NCBI GenBank assembly: GCA_022843485.1 | Contig: JALHNM010000003.1 | Coordinates: forward strand, 124,001-188,000 | Reading direction: 5' to 3' | DNA length: 64,000 nucleotides | From: Fimbriimonadaceae bacterium | GTDB lineage: Bacteria; Armatimonadota; Fimbriimonadia; Fimbriimonadales; Fimbriimonadaceae | Part shown: positions 1 through 8,954 of the stretch, in pieces | Numbering within the stretch: position 1 is the stretch's first letter | Layout of the letters: every line of letters starts with the position of its first letter | The notes under the pieces: generated by a model | What the model saw: only the letters and a program-made list of their open reading frames with translations | What the model was told of the DNA's origin: nothing | Databases searched by the model: none | Position numbers and translations under genes: made by a program

Positions 1-1
1 G

Positions 2-1126
2 CTCTGGCTACCGAAGGGGGCGACGCTGCGCAACGTCCTCTGCGACTTCCTCCAGGCCGAGCAGCTCAAGCGGGGCTACCAGCCCGTCGTCACGCCCAAC
101 ATCGCGAGCATCCGGCTCTACGAGAAGAGCGGCCACATCCTGACTTACCGCGACAAGATGTTCCCCTTCATGGAGGACGAGGAGAAGGAGACGTTCGTGC
201 TCAAGCCGATGAACTGCCCCTTCCACATCGAGATCTATGCCTCGAGCCTTCGGAGCTACCGCGAGCTGCCGGTCCGGTACGCCGAGTTCGGAACGGTCTA
301 CCGGTACGAGCAGAGCGGCGAGCTCGCAGGGATGCTCCGGGTGCGGGGGTTCACCCAGGACGACGCCCACCTCTTCGTCCGGCCGGACCAGTTGCTCGAC
401 GAGTTCAAGGGCGTCGTCGATCTGATGCTCACCGTGCTCAAGAAGCTTGGGCTGAGCGAGTACCGCGTTCGGGTCGGCACCCGCGACCCGGGGGAGACCA
501 AGTACGTCGGCCACGACGAGAACTGGGAGTTGAGCGAGTCGGCGATCAAGCAGGCCTGCGAACAGTTGGGTCTCGAGTACGAGCTCTCGCCTGGGGACGC
601 CGCGTTCTACGGCCCGAAGCTGGACCTGATCATCAAGGACGCCCTCGGTCGCGAGTGGCAGATGGGTACGGTGCAGGTCGACTACAACCTTCCGGAGCGG
701 TTCGAGCTCGAGTACATCGGGGAGGACAGTAAGCCTCACCGGCCGATCATGATCCACCGGGCCCCGTTCGGGTCGCTGGAGCGGATGATCGGGCTCCTCA
801 CCGAGCAGTACGCCGGGGCGTTCCCGCTCTGGATGGCGCCGGTGCAGGTAGCCGTACTGCCGATCGCGGACCGCCACAACGACGCGGCCGAGGCCCTCGC
901 GGCCCGGTTGCGGGGGCAGGGGCTGCGAGTGGAGGTCGACGACCGACGCGAGACCCTCGGCAAGAAGATCCGCGAGAACCAGCGGCAGAAGCTGCCTTAC
1001 ATGCTCGTCCTTGGGGACCGGGACATCGAGGCGGGCACGGTCGGCGTCCGCTCGCGCACCGAGGACCTCGGGGCCATGGCCGTCGACGAGTTCGTCGTCA
1101 AGGTCACGGCCGAACTCGCGGGGTGA
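2..1126 (+). CDS. thrS: Threonyl-tRNA synthetase, C-terminal part (5' end outside window)
   Basis: This enzyme charges tRNA-Thr with threonine in the cytoplasm. The reading frame is open from the window edge, and 374 residues of the class II core and the anticodon-binding domain are visible. The start lies upstream, so the TGS and editing domains are not seen. Visible marks are WLPKGATLRN near the edge, the LYEKSGH segment, MNCPFH, the motif 2 stretch RVRGFTQDDAH and motif 3 GSLERMIGLL. These are followed by an HGTP-type anticodon-binding domain of about 100 residues. The gene ends at TGA 1124-1126 and is followed at once by a strong terminator. Identity is certain; only the N-terminal part is missing. 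Confidence 0.97.
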   Translation, partial: LWLPKGATLRNVLCDFLQAEQLKRGYQPVVTPNIASIRLYEKSGHILTYRDKMFPFMEDEEKETFVLKPMNCPFHIEIYASSLRSYRELPVRYAEFGTVYRYEQSGELAGMLRVRGFTQDDAHLFVRPDQLLDEFKGVVDLMLTVLKKLGLSEYRVRVGTRDPGETKYVGHDENWELSESAIKQACEQLGLEYELSPGDAAFYGPKLDLIIKDALGREWQMGTVQVDYNLPERFELEYIGEDSKPHRPIMIHRAPFGSLERMIGLLTEQYAGAFPLWMAPVQVAVLPIADRHNDAAEALAARLRGQGLRVEVDDRRETLGKKIRENQRQKLPYMLVLGDRDIEAGTVGVRSRTEDLGAMAVDEFVVKVTAELAG

Positions 1127-1160
1127 GGGCTGGGGGCCGGGTTGGGTAGGTGAAAGAGCA

Positions 1161-1185
1161 ACGGCCCCCCGGATTGGGGGGCCGT
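1161..1185 (+). terminator. Bidirectional intrinsic terminator after thrS
   Basis: A perfect 10-base-pair stem (ACGGCCCCCC with GGGGGGCCGT) encloses the 5-base loop GGATT and is followed by TTTCG. It sits between the convergent thrS and the secreted-protein gene on the other strand and can serve both. Confidence 0.85.
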
Positions 1186-1211
1186 TTTCGTTCGGTGGGC
1201 TTCGGTCGGTT

Positions 1212-2642
1212 TTAGCTGCCGATCGTCCAGCGGACGAGGGTCGTTTCCTTGCAGACGTTCGGGTTCGGCACCGGGCCGACGATGCGGATCGTCTGCTTGG
1301 CGCGCAGGGCCCCGGCCGGGCCGACGAGCCGGCTCAGGGTGCCGGTGCCGTTCACGGTGCGGGTCGTGAGCGTCGTGTTGAGGTTGACCTGGTTGAAGTC
1401 GGTCGTGTCGAAGGCGTTGGTCTGGTAGTTGAAGACCTGGAGGGTCTGCTGGACCAGGCCGCCGACCGTCGAGCGGCTGCGGACGTCGAGCTTGAAGCTG
1501 CTCGGCGAGGCGACCGTGGTCGAGCCGAGGTAGTCGACCTCGATGATGCGGGCCGGGTCGTTCGGGACGATGAACCGGCACACGCGGAGCCGGTTGTTGT
1601 CGTCGCCGCGCAGGCTGTTCACGTCACCGGCGTCGACGCGGCCGCGGAGGCGGTTGAAGCTGGTCGGGAAGATCTCTTCGGCCGCCGGGCGCGGGATGAA
1701 GGAGAGGCCCCGGAACCGGGTGTTGGTCGCGGCAACGGCGACGACCGTCCACGCGGCGAACGAGGTGCCGCTGTCGGTCGTCTTCAGGAGGTCGACGCCG
1801 TTCGAGCGGGTCGCGTAGACGTCGTTGCCGACCACGGCCAGGCCGCCGACACCGATGCCGCCGAGCTGGTACTGGAGGTCGTACGCGCCGGTGCCCGCGT
1901 TGCGCCGGAGCTTCATGAGGCCCTGGGCGCCGGTCGAAGTGGCGAGGTACATAGTGTCGCCGATGACGACCCAGTTGCGGCTCGACGCCCCGTTCGGGGT
2001 GGCGAAGAGTTCGACCTGGTTCGTGCCGTCCCACGTCGCGAAGCCGTTCGAGCCGCCGAAGGCGTTCGAGCCGCTGAAGAGGATGACGCCGCCGACCTCG
2101 GCCACGAAGCGCGAGCTCACGAGGCTCGGGAGGACTTGGTTGACCGGGCCCGCGAAGGTGCCCTCGAGGAGACCGGCGTCGCCGCCCGTGGTCCAGAACT
2201 TATCGCCGTCCGGCGAATAGGTGCCCCGGATCCCGTCGCCCGCGAGCGGGACGAAGGTGTTCGAGAGCTCGATCGCCTTGGTCTGGACGTTGACACGGCC
2301 CACGACGCGCGGGGTGTTGAAGACGTCGAACGAAATGTCGCGGGGCGCGATGTCGTAGCCCGAGACGATCAGGAACCGACCGTCGCGGCTGAGCGACATG
2401 TTGGCCTCGCTCGTCTCGCCGTAGGGGTTCGAGACGTTGCGACCGCCCGGCAGGTTGTTGAGGCTCAGATCGCTGCCGACCTGCGTGCCGGTCACGGTGT
2501 ACTCGCGAAGCGAGGTGGCCTGGGCGCCGGTCGTGTCCGCGCCACCATCACCGACGATGCGAACGACGAGGTTGCCCGGGGTGAACTGGGCGAAAGCGAA
2601 GGTGCCGGCGCAGAGCGCGGCAAGGGTAAGGACTCTCCTCAT
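1212..2642 (-). CDS. Secreted protein of unknown function with lineage-type C-terminal domain
   Basis: The protein has 476 residues and a Sec signal peptide (MRRVLTLAALCAGTFAFA, cleavage before Q). No enzyme motif was recognised. The middle part has repeated short beta-strand-like stretches of WD/NHL flavour, for example LSRDGRFLIVSG and TYSPDGDKFWTTGG, so a beta-propeller is possible. The last 120 residues start at SLRGDDNNRLRVCRFIVPN; I associate this segment with the ends of secreted Armatimonadota proteins, but only from memory. The ATG at 2642 was chosen because GGAG lies 6 bases before it and the signal peptide starts there; an in-frame ATG at 2678 would add 12 unlikely residues. A 16-base palindrome lies just upstream. 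Confidence 0.75.
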   Translation of the reverse strand: MRRVLTLAALCAGTFAFAQFTPGNLVVRIVGDGGADTTGAQATSLREYTVTGTQVGSDLSLNNLPGGRNVSNPYGETSEANMSLSRDGRFLIVSGYDIAPRDISFDVFNTPRVVGRVNVQTKAIELSNTFVPLAGDGIRGTYSPDGDKFWTTGGDAGLLEGTFAGPVNQVLPSLVSSRFVAEVGGVILFSGSNAFGGSNGFATWDGTNQVELFATPNGASSRNWVVIGDTMYLATSTGAQGLMKLRRNAGTGAYDLQYQLGGIGVGGLAVVGNDVYATRSNGVDLLKTTDSGTSFAAWTVVAVAATNTRFRGLSFIPRPAAEEIFPTSFNRLRGRVDAGDVNSLRGDDNNRLRVCRFIVPNDPARIIEVDYLGSTTVASPSSFKLDVRSRSTVGGLVQQTLQVFNYQTNAFDTTDFNQVNLNTTLTTRTVNGTGTLSRLVGPAGALRAKQTIRIVGPVPNPNVCKETTLVRWTIGS

Positions 2643-2652
2643 ACTCATCTCC

Positions 2653-2668
2653 AGGTACACGTGTACCT
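2653..2668. promoter_or_regulatory. 16-base perfect palindrome in leader of secreted-protein gene
   Basis: AGGTACAC/GTGTACCT is a perfect inverted repeat without a spacer. It sits 11 bases before the chosen ATG at 2642 and directly abuts the GGAG ribosome binding site. It could be an operator for a dimeric regulator or an mRNA hairpin that masks the ribosome site. No regulator was identified. Confidence 0.4.
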
Positions 2669-2770
2669 TCGCGTGCATTTTTGGGCTGGAATGTTAAGGG
2701 ATGGTTAATGTGCGGGCCCTTATGACCTGGTAATCGTGCCCTGTTGTGGGCGATGTGGAAAGGGACTCGT

Positions 2771-3091
2771 ATGGTCGGCAGGCATCGCGGCTTCACCTTG
2801 GTCGAGGTCATGGTCGTGGTCCTCATCCTCAGCGTCCTCGCCACGATCGGGGCGATGGGCTGGCGGAACGCCCAGGAGCGGGCCAAGACGACCGCCTGCG
2901 TGGAGAACCGCTGGCAGATCGAACGGGCCAAGCAGGTCTGGGCGATGGAGAACAGCAAGCGGCCGGACGACGAGGCGACCTTGGACGACGTACACCCGTC
3001 GCAGCTCAAGACCCTGCCCACCTGCCCCCGTGGGGGGAACTACACGATCGGTTCGCTCAACGAGCCGTCTCGCTGCACCGCGTGCCCTTAG
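2771..3091 (+). CDS. Small type IV pilin / pseudopilin-like protein
   Basis: The 106-residue product has a class III prepilin leader, MVGRHRG|FTLVEVMVVV, with Gly at -1, Phe at +1 and Glu at +5, followed by a hydrophobic helix of about 20 residues. After cleavage and N-methylation by a prepilin peptidase (not in the window) it would sit in the inner membrane or join a pilus or type II secretion pseudopilus. The C-terminal half has four cysteines, including CP.GGNY and a terminal CTACP, a common ending of small GspG/PilE-like proteins that fold a short globular head. The start at 2771 was chosen because AAGGGA lies 5 bases before it; upstream in-frame ATGs at 2744 and 2753 would give an over-long leader. 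It is convergent with the lipoprotein gene at 3234. Confidence 0.85.
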   Translation: MVGRHRGFTLVEVMVVVLILSVLATIGAMGWRNAQERAKTTACVENRWQIERAKQVWAMENSKRPDDEATLDDVHPSQLKTLPTCPRGGNYTIGSLNEPSRCTACP

Positions 3092-3194
3092 CCAGGTTGG
3101 GCCTAGGCACCGGGTTGCCCAGGGTATCGGGTGGCCCGCTAGGCGGGCATCATGGAGCCGGAAGCCTCGTCCCGACTCACCTTGAGGAAGAGCG

Positions 3195-3228
3195 GAGGGG
3201 CCCCGGACGGTTCGTCTCGGGGCCCCTC
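3195..3228. terminator. Hairpin between convergent genes
   Basis: An 11-base-pair perfect stem (GAGGGGCCCCG with its complement) encloses a 12-base loop between the convergent pilin-like gene (ends 3091) and the lipoprotein gene (ends 3234). No T-run follows on either side, so termination efficiency is uncertain. Confidence 0.55.
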
Positions 3229-3233
3229 TGGGC

Positions 3234-3407
3234 TCAGTCTTGCATGATGCCGGGCGGCGGGACCCCTCCGCCCTGCTTTCCGCCCGGAACGGTCGCCGGT
3301 CCCTCGCGCTGCGGAGGTGCCGGGGGCTCAGGTTCCGGTGCCGGCTGGCACCCGGACACAAGTACCGCCAGGCCGAGCAGGAGGAGGGCGGAGGCTCCTC
3401 GGGTCAC
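3234..3407 (-). CDS. Tiny Pro/Gly-rich lipoprotein paired with a prepilin-like gene
   Basis: The 57-residue product has a lipoprotein signal ending in LVSG|C20, then a short tail dominated by Pro, Glu, Gly and Gln ([12 protein letters not shown]). It should be lipidated at Cys20 and anchored outside the cytoplasmic membrane; no catalytic motif exists. Translation starts at GTG 3407, whose GTGA overlaps the stop of the upstream prepilin-like gene, so translational coupling is likely. The long reading frame that continues upstream is antisense shadow. Two more prepilin-like genes in this window (18669, 14031) are followed by the same kind of small lipoprotein gene. Confidence 0.72.
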   Translation of the reverse strand: MTRGASALLLLGLAVLVSGCQPAPEPEPPAPPQREGPATVPGGKQGGGVPPPGIMQD

Positions 3408-4330
3408 TGATCGTACCGCCGCTGAGTCCCGGAATCGTAGCGCGGATCCCATTGGTAGAGCGCGTAGTCCGTCACGTAGTTCATGGTCGTGCACGTGATG
3501 TCCTTGTTCCAGGCCGTGCCTCGAGCCGCGCTTCCCGTCTTGAGCCACTTCGCGCTCGTGTCGACTCGGACGACGTTTCCGCCATCGCCGTACCGCGGGG
3601 CGAACCCGTCGAAGTCCCCGAACTTGCCCCGGGCGCCGGCGAAGGTCGAGTAGTACGTCTTGCAGTTCTTGCCCCAGCCGACTTCCCCGCCTCCGGGGCC
3701 GAAGAAGTAGCGCTCGCTCGGCCATGCGTCCGGAGCGTTCACGGCCGAGCCCATCGGGTCCGGCGAGGTGAGCGATCGGCCCGAGTTGTCCACGAACATG
3801 ATCGTCTCCGAGGGCCGTCCGATCCCCGACTGGGACTCGCCGATGAAGAACAGCCGGGCGCGAGGGATGCCTGGGTCTTGCGCAGGACAACCAAGCCTGG
3901 TCTGGGAGTAACTGTCGTTGCGCACGCAAAGCTTACTCATGTAAGCGTAGTTGTAGCCGTAGCTGATGTTGAACGCATCGGTACGGTCGTCGTTCGCCTT
4001 CGAGTCGCCGGGGGCGACGAACAGGTCCCAGCTCTTGAGGTACGGGGCCATATGGAACTGCCACATGGAACGGTAGCGGCCGCAGTTCCTCGGGTTGTTC
4101 GGGAGGCAGATGTCTCCGTCCAGGACCGCGTAGAAGATCGGCAAGACGTCGTTCTGATCGCCCATGTAGAGCTGCGACCCGAGCGCGACTTGCTTCGTGT
4201 TGGAGAGCGACTGCGTCTTCTTCGCCGCCTCTTTCGCCTGGGCGAAGACGGGGAAGAGGATCGCGGCCAAGATCGCGATGATCGCGATCACGACGAGGAG
4301 TTCGATGAGTGTAAAGGCAGTCTTACGCAT
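3404..4330 (-). CDS. Prepilin-type leader protein (DUF1559-like)
   Basis: The 308-residue protein starts with a prepilin leader ([23 protein letters not shown]) and continues into [14 protein letters not shown]. This is the standard opening of the large DUF1559/H-X9-DG pseudopilin family of Planctomycetes and Armatimonadota. The rest is a globular domain rich in aromatic residues and Asn, ending with an [11 protein letters not shown] element that resembles the family's C-terminal strand. The function of these proteins is unknown; a role as minor pilin or surface-exposed pseudopilin is inference. AAGGAG lies 8 bases before the ATG at 4330; an in-frame ATG 33 bases upstream is rejected because the leader would be too long. 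The gene is coupled to the lipoprotein gene at 3234. Confidence 0.85.
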   Translation of the reverse strand: MRKTAFTLIELLVVIAIIAILAAILFPVFAQAKEAAKKTQSLSNTKQVALGSQLYMGDQNDVLPIFYAVLDGDICLPNNPRNCGRYRSMWQFHMAPYLKSWDLFVAPGDSKANDDRTDAFNISYGYNYAYMSKLCVRNDSYSQTRLGCPAQDPGIPRARLFFIGESQSGIGRPSETIMFVDNSGRSLTSPDPMGSAVNAPDAWPSERYFFGPGGGEVGWGKNCKTYYSTFAGARGKFGDFDGFAPRYGDGGNVVRVDTSAKWLKTGSAARGTAWNKDITCTTMNYVTDYALYQWDPRYDSGTQRRYDQ

Positions 4331-4351
4331 AGGATGACTCCTTGGACAGTC

Positions 4352-4380
4352 ATCGTAGCGCAACTGAAGGCTGCAGACAA
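4352..4380 (-). promoter_or_regulatory. Candidate sigma-70-type promoter for prepilin-like gene
   Basis: On the minus strand TTGTCT is separated by 17 bases from TACGAT, each matching 4 of 6 consensus positions. Predicted initiation would leave a leader of roughly 15 bases carrying the AAGGAG site. The match is suggestive only. Confidence 0.35.
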
Positions 4381-4419
4381 CACTCTGACGGAATTATCAG
4401 CGGACTCTTATCTCAGCCC

Positions 4420-5631
4420 CTACTCGTTCCGAAGCGAGACCACGGGATCTTGCGACGCCGCGCGCAAGGCGGGGATGAGCCCGAACACGCTCCCCACGCC
4501 CACGCCCATCGCGAAGGCCAGGGCCACCGTCTCGGCCGTCAAGAGCGGCTTGATCTTTGTGTTCTCGGCCAGCCACCAGCACACGACCGCGCTGACCACG
4601 AGCCCGACGAGTACTCCGAGCACCCCGATGAGCGCGCTCTCGACGAGGAACTGCCAGAACACGTCCCTTCTGCGGGCGCCCATGGCCTTGCGAACGCCGA
4701 TCTCCTTGCGGCGCTCGTTCACCGCCATCAGCATCACGGTCATGATCCCGACGCCGCCCACGAAGAGCGCGATGCTCGTGAGGCCGACCACAAGCGTCCC
4801 CAGGATGCCGATGACCTGGTAGATCAGTCCCAGGAGGTCTTCCTGGGTGAGGACGCTGAACTGGGATCGATCCAGGCGCCCGGCGAGGGTCTCGTCGAGG
4901 GCCTTCACGAGTGCCTTGGGCTCGGCCTCGGGGTCGGTCAGCACCATGAAACGGTCGATCTGGGCGCTCGGGGAGGCCCTGCGGAGGCTCGCGAACGGGA
5001 TGTACGCCACGTTCTGGAACCCCTGCATCGCGAAGAGGCTCTCCTCGCTGTTGCGGTCCTTCGTGACGCCGATCACGGTGTGCTCGAGCTTGTTCACGGT
5101 CACCCGCTTGCCGAGCGCGGGTTCGTCGCCGAACAGTTGCTTCGCCGCGATCGAGCCGAGGACGACGACGGGCTCCCCGGCGTCCTCGTCCGTGAAAAGC
5201 CGGCCTGACCCCACCTGGACTCGGTGCATGACGAACCAGTCAGGCGTCGTCGCGACCATGAACGGGTAAGCGTCGAGGTCGCCGTAACGGATCCCACCGC
5301 CGGCAAAGCTGAGCGTCGCCACCCTCGCGACCCCGGGGACCTGGCGGAGGGCATCGCCGTCGGACTCCTTGAACCAGCTCTGGCCGCCCAGGTTCGGGTT
5401 GAACCCGCCGGACATCTGCACCCGCCCAGGGACGACCACGACGACGTTCGCCCCGAGGTCCTCGACCTGGCCGCGGACGTCCTTCTGGACACCAAGGCCG
5501 ATGCTGACGAGGAGGATGATCGCGACGGAGGCGACCATGACGCCGATCGCGCTCAGGACCGTCCGCTGCCAGCTCTCGACCAGGCTCCGCAGGGCGGCTT
5601 GGAGGTTGCGCACTCTCCGTATCAACGGCAT
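4420..5631 (-). CDS. MacB/FtsX-type ABC transporter permease
   Basis: The 403-residue protein has the MacB layout. It has one N-terminal membrane helix (LSAIGVMVASVAIILLVSIGLG, about residues 26-48) followed by a periplasmic MacB_PCD domain of about 220 residues. Three C-terminal helices follow, with the FtsX signature VNERRKEIGVRKAMGA between the first and second. Such permeases act as mechanotransmitters with a LolD/MacB-type ATPase for lipoprotein, peptide or antibiotic handling. No matching ATPase gene lies next to it, so the partner must be elsewhere. ATG 5631 is preferred because it begins directly before the amphipathic start MPLIRRVRNLQ; the frame is open 34 codons farther upstream. 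It is downstream of a helicase gene, 114 bases away. Confidence 0.88.
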   Translation of the reverse strand: MPLIRRVRNLQAALRSLVESWQRTVLSAIGVMVASVAIILLVSIGLGVQKDVRGQVEDLGANVVVVVPGRVQMSGGFNPNLGGQSWFKESDGDALRQVPGVARVATLSFAGGGIRYGDLDAYPFMVATTPDWFVMHRVQVGSGRLFTDEDAGEPVVVLGSIAAKQLFGDEPALGKRVTVNKLEHTVIGVTKDRNSEESLFAMQGFQNVAYIPFASLRRASPSAQIDRFMVLTDPEAEPKALVKALDETLAGRLDRSQFSVLTQEDLLGLIYQVIGILGTLVVGLTSIALFVGGVGIMTVMLMAVNERRKEIGVRKAMGARRRDVFWQFLVESALIGVLGVLVGLVVSAVVCWWLAENTKIKPLLTAETVALAFAMGVGVGSVFGLIPALRAASQDPVVSLRNE

Positions 5632-5697
5632 CCCGAGTCCCGGCCTCCCACCCGCTAGGGCCTTCGTGCTCCGGAGCGAGGAGCTCCCGCTCCGCAC

Positions 5698-5725
5698 GGC
5701 CCTTCCCCCCCTCCGAGGAAGGGCC
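5698..5725 (-). terminator. Hairpin after helicase gene
   Basis: GGCCCTTCC and GGAAGGGCC form a 9-base-pair stem with a 10-base loop just downstream of the helicase stop codon (minus strand). No T-run follows, so this may be a weak terminator or an RNA end-stabilising hairpin. Confidence 0.4.
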
Positions 5726-5745
5726 CTGCCCAAGCGCCTCCGCCC

Positions 5746-7086
5746 TCAAGCCAGGCCGGCGAGGCGTTCGAACTCGCCGACGCGGGGGTTGACGACGAGG
5801 TCCGACGGGTCGATCCGGCGCACCAGGGAGAGGCCCTCCAGCGACCGGCACCGGGAGAGGGCGACGTAGACCTGGCCATGGGCGAACGCCCGCCGGTCCA
5901 TCTCCACCACGACCCGGTCCAAGGTCAGCCCCTGCGACTTGTGCACCGTGACCGCCCACGCGAGTCGCAACGGCAGTTGGACGTAGCTCCCCACGACCTC
6001 CTTGCCGATCCGGCTCGCGGCCCCGTCCCAGGTGTAGCGGGTCTTCTCCCACTTCTCGACCCCGACGGTCACGACCTCGCCGCCCGCCAGGGCGACGCGG
6101 ACCTCCCCCTCCTCGACCCCTTCGACCCGACCGATCGTGCCGTTCGCCCACTCCTTGCCGTTCTTGACGAACATGACCTGGGCCCCGACCTTGAGCCGCA
6201 ACAGGCGGTCCGCCGGGAAGGCCTCGCCGAAACTCCCCTCGACCTCGCCCTTGAAGAGCTGGCCGGGGCCAGGCAGGGCGGCCAGGCGCTGGGCGTTGAT
6301 CGCGTCGGCCCGAGCGTTCGTGGCGGTAAGGGTGACGGTCCCTTCCCCCTCGATCGCGGCTCCGACCCGGTCGTTGAAGACGCTCAGTTCGCTCGCGTCC
6401 CCACGGCGGAGCTTGTTCAGGGCGAAGAGGAGGTGGGGGTCGCTCTGGCGGTGGACAGTCGCGAGGTGTTCGACGTGCAGACCGGTCCGCCGGACCACCT
6501 CGGCGTCGAAAAAGAAGGGCGACGCGAACCGATCCTGGATCATTTCGGCGTCCGCGCCCCCCTGGACGACCGGTTCGAGTTGCCAGACGTCCCCGAAGGC
6601 GACCACCCGACACCCGCCGAACGCTTCGTCGCGTTCCCGGTTGCGCCGGAGCGAGTAGTCGATCGCGTCGAGCACGTCCGCCCGTACCATCGAGACCTCG
6701 TCGAGGACCAAGCAGTCGAGGCGTTCGATGAGCCTCCGCTTCGCCCCGCCCGACCGGAACTGAGGGATCGCGTCCGGGTCCTGAGCCAGGGGCCCGAGCG
6801 GGAAGTTGAAGAAGCTATGGACGGTCTGCCCGCCCACCTGGATCGCGGCGAGTCCCGTGGGCGCGAGGACGACGGTGCGGAGCCGGGTGCCGGTCACGAA
6901 CTCGCGGAGGAGCGTGGACTTCCCCGTCCCCGCCTCGCCGGTGACGAACACGAACGCGCCGGGCATCGCCGTCTCGAGCCGGTGCAGGACCGCGTGTTGC
7001 TCTTGGCTGAGCGGGGGCGTCGGCGCGACCCGGGCGAGCGGATCGACCGTGGCCCAGGCCCGGGTCGGCTGTGACCAACGATCCAT
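5746..7086 (-). CDS. Pif1/RecD-like superfamily 1 DNA helicase
   Basis: The 446-residue ATPase has Walker A GEAGTGKST (about residues 50-58), Walker B LVLDEVSMVRADVLDAID and, near the C-terminus, the 1B-family motif VTVHKSQGLTLDRVVVEM followed by YVALSRCRSLEGL. This combination is typical of bacterial Pif1-like 5'-3' helicases that unwind forks, R-loops or G-quadruplexes. The length fits a stand-alone Pif1 core without RecD N-terminal domains. The ATG at 7086 is 75 bases from the mature end of tRNA-Arg on the same strand. The physiological substrate cannot be told from the sequence. Confidence 0.9.
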   Translation of the reverse strand: MDRWSQPTRAWATVDPLARVAPTPPLSQEQHAVLHRLETAMPGAFVFVTGEAGTGKSTLLREFVTGTRLRTVVLAPTGLAAIQVGGQTVHSFFNFPLGPLAQDPDAIPQFRSGGAKRRLIERLDCLVLDEVSMVRADVLDAIDYSLRRNRERDEAFGGCRVVAFGDVWQLEPVVQGGADAEMIQDRFASPFFFDAEVVRRTGLHVEHLATVHRQSDPHLLFALNKLRRGDASELSVFNDRVGAAIEGEGTVTLTATNARADAINAQRLAALPGPGQLFKGEVEGSFGEAFPADRLLRLKVGAQVMFVKNGKEWANGTIGRVEGVEEGEVRVALAGGEVVTVGVEKWEKTRYTWDGAASRIGKEVVGSYVQLPLRLAWAVTVHKSQGLTLDRVVVEMDRRAFAHGQVYVALSRCRSLEGLSLVRRIDPSDLVVNPRVGEFERLAGLA

Positions 7087-7160
7087 GCCCTCAGGTTACT
7101 CGCCCTGCTACCCGTCCCGCGAGGATCGGCGGGCGCGGCCCAAAAGTAGGGGAGGGGGCT

Positions 7161-7236
7161 TGGCCCGGACGAGAGGACTCGAACCTCCGACTTCTTCCTC
7201 CGGAGGGAAGCGCTCTATCCACTGAGCTACGTCCGG
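7161..7236 (-). tRNA. tRNA-Arg (anticodon CCG)
   Basis: The minus strand folds into a full cloverleaf: acceptor CCGGACG/CGTCCGG, T8-A9, D-arm GCTC...GAGC, anticodon stem CTTCC/GGAAG with loop CTCCGGA (anticodon CCG, reads CGG), variable loop AAGTC and T-arm with TTCGAGT. The discriminator is G and the 3' CCA is encoded (7161-7163). CGG is a heavily used codon in this GC-rich DNA. Confidence 0.96.
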
Positions 7237-7361
7237 GCTGTGCCCGTCATTATGCCCCACCCGGACAAGCACCCATCCGCCCGTAGCCCAGATCCCGCGA
7301 AGCTGGGTCAGACCCTCGGCGTTCGTGGCGGGTTGCGCCGGTCAGACGTCTGAATCCGTAG

Positions 7362-8879
7362 ATGCTCCTCGCCATCGCCTCCGTCTGCCTGCTCGCCACG
7401 GTACAGGACCGCGCCGTCACGTTCGCTAGCTTCGACGACCTCCGAAGCGCCCGACCACCGGCCGACGGCGCCCAGGCGATGGTCGCCGCTTACTACCCAC
7501 GCGGCCAACGGGGGGGAGGCACCTTCGTCTTCGACGCGACTGCGACCGACCCCGACGACGCCGGGGTCTTCGTCCGCCCAGCGACCACGCCGGAGGCGCG
7601 CCCGGGCCGTTGGAAGCGCACCTTCAACGGCCCCGTCGACCTCGATTTCTATGGCCTCCGCGAGGAACGTGACCTGATCGTCGCCCGCGAAAACGACCGC
7701 CGGATCGCCGCCGCCTACCGCACGGCGCTTCGCCTCAAGCCGAAGTGGTCCTACTCGGTGACGTTCAGTCTTGGATCGGGCGGGATGGCGTCGGTCAGCG
7801 ACACGGTCGTCTTCTACCAACAGGACCAGGCCACCGACCTCGACCTCGTCGGGACGCTCTTCTTAAGTCCGGTCGATATCGACTGGTCCGGCCGGGCCGT
7901 CGTCCATTTCAAGGGCATCGACGCGAGTCAGACCACCGGCCACCTCGGGGTCCAAAACCGGGTCCCCAAGAAGGTCGGTTACCCGGCCTGTGCCTTCGCG
8001 GTCACTCGAAACGAGAAGGGCGACCACCACACGTGGGCTCACTTCAACGGGCTCTGGGCCGACGGGGGCTACACCCTGGCCACCCTCGTCCACGCCGCCG
8101 GTGAGCTGTGCCTGTACGAGCACCTCGTGCTCTCGAACGAGGGCCCGGGAGCGGTGGTGTACATCGGGAACCGACTTCGCGACGGGTTCTCCCCCAAGGG
8201 CTCTTTGGTGGGGCTCTCCGGCCAAAGCACGACCCGGGTCACGGTCGCCGACAGTTCTCTGATGCAGGCCGACCGTGCCCAAGACCCGGACCTCGGCAAC
8301 GAAGACCGCAGCGTCGTGCTCGTCCAAGGGGGCGTCGCCGACATCACGTTCCGAGACTGCTACACGGCCATCGGGCGGGGGACCGTGTTCGACATCGTCT
8401 CCGGTCGGAGCGGCGACGCGCGGAACTTCGTCGTGACCGGCTCGACCCGCCATGAGAGCTACGTCTGGACGACGGGGGCACCGAGGCGGGACGGAGCCAA
8501 GTCGACCGACCGCTTCTTCCGCGCAGTCGGCGTCCCGACGCCCGACCTTCGACTCGAAGGGTTGAACGCGAGCGAAAGGTTCGAGACGCTCGTCGAGCTC
8601 CGCGACGTCGGGCGAGTCCCCGGTGTGCGCATCTCGAACCTGACGTCGGAGACGACCTCGGCCTCGGTCCAACTTCTCCTCGCTGGCTTGACGACCCTCG
8701 CCGAGGGCTCCGACCTCAACCTCGGCGCTGGGTTCCTCCAGATCGATGGGCCTCAGGCCCGGGCCCAAGGGGTGCGTGCGTTCTCGACCTCTCCGGCAGG
8801 ACCGCTCCGCTTGACGGGCGGTGCGCAGGCCGCCCAGGCTCTCGCGCCTGACCTGCGGAACCAGATCGAGGGGCCCTGA
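7362..8879 (+). CDS. Secreted right-handed beta-helix protein (pectate lyase-like fold)
   Basis: The 505-residue protein has a short signal peptide (MLLAIASVCLLATVQ). An N-terminal region then matches the start of the Pectate_lyase_3 / tailspike-like family, with GGGTFVFDA, GRWKR and VDLDFYGLREERD. The rest consists of many short beta-strand repeats separated by turns, as in parallel beta-helices. These proteins are usually polysaccharide lyases, hydrolases or carbohydrate-binding surface proteins; no catalytic residues can be assigned by eye. The gene stands alone downstream of divergently transcribed tRNA-Arg. The ATG at 7362 gives the complete signal peptide. Confidence 0.72.
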   Translation: MLLAIASVCLLATVQDRAVTFASFDDLRSARPPADGAQAMVAAYYPRGQRGGGTFVFDATATDPDDAGVFVRPATTPEARPGRWKRTFNGPVDLDFYGLREERDLIVARENDRRIAAAYRTALRLKPKWSYSVTFSLGSGGMASVSDTVVFYQQDQATDLDLVGTLFLSPVDIDWSGRAVVHFKGIDASQTTGHLGVQNRVPKKVGYPACAFAVTRNEKGDHHTWAHFNGLWADGGYTLATLVHAAGELCLYEHLVLSNEGPGAVVYIGNRLRDGFSPKGSLVGLSGQSTTRVTVADSSLMQADRAQDPDLGNEDRSVVLVQGGVADITFRDCYTAIGRGTVFDIVSGRSGDARNFVVTGSTRHESYVWTTGAPRRDGAKSTDRFFRAVGVPTPDLRLEGLNASERFETLVELRDVGRVPGVRISNLTSETTSASVQLLLAGLTTLAEGSDLNLGAGFLQIDGPQARAQGVRAFSTSPAGPLRLTGGAQAAQALAPDLRNQIEGP

Positions 8880-8954
8880 CAGCCTGCGGCTGGGACCAAG
8901 GGGCCGTCGCGAAGAAAGTCGGAACCGTCTTGGGCGCCGCGCATTGCCAGGGTC

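Noticed and set aside
1011-2708. 565-codon plus-strand open frame opposite the secreted-protein gene
   Set aside because: The opposite strand has a signal peptide, a ribosome site and beta-strand periodicity, while this frame is low-complexity Arg/Glu/Val and begins inside thrS.
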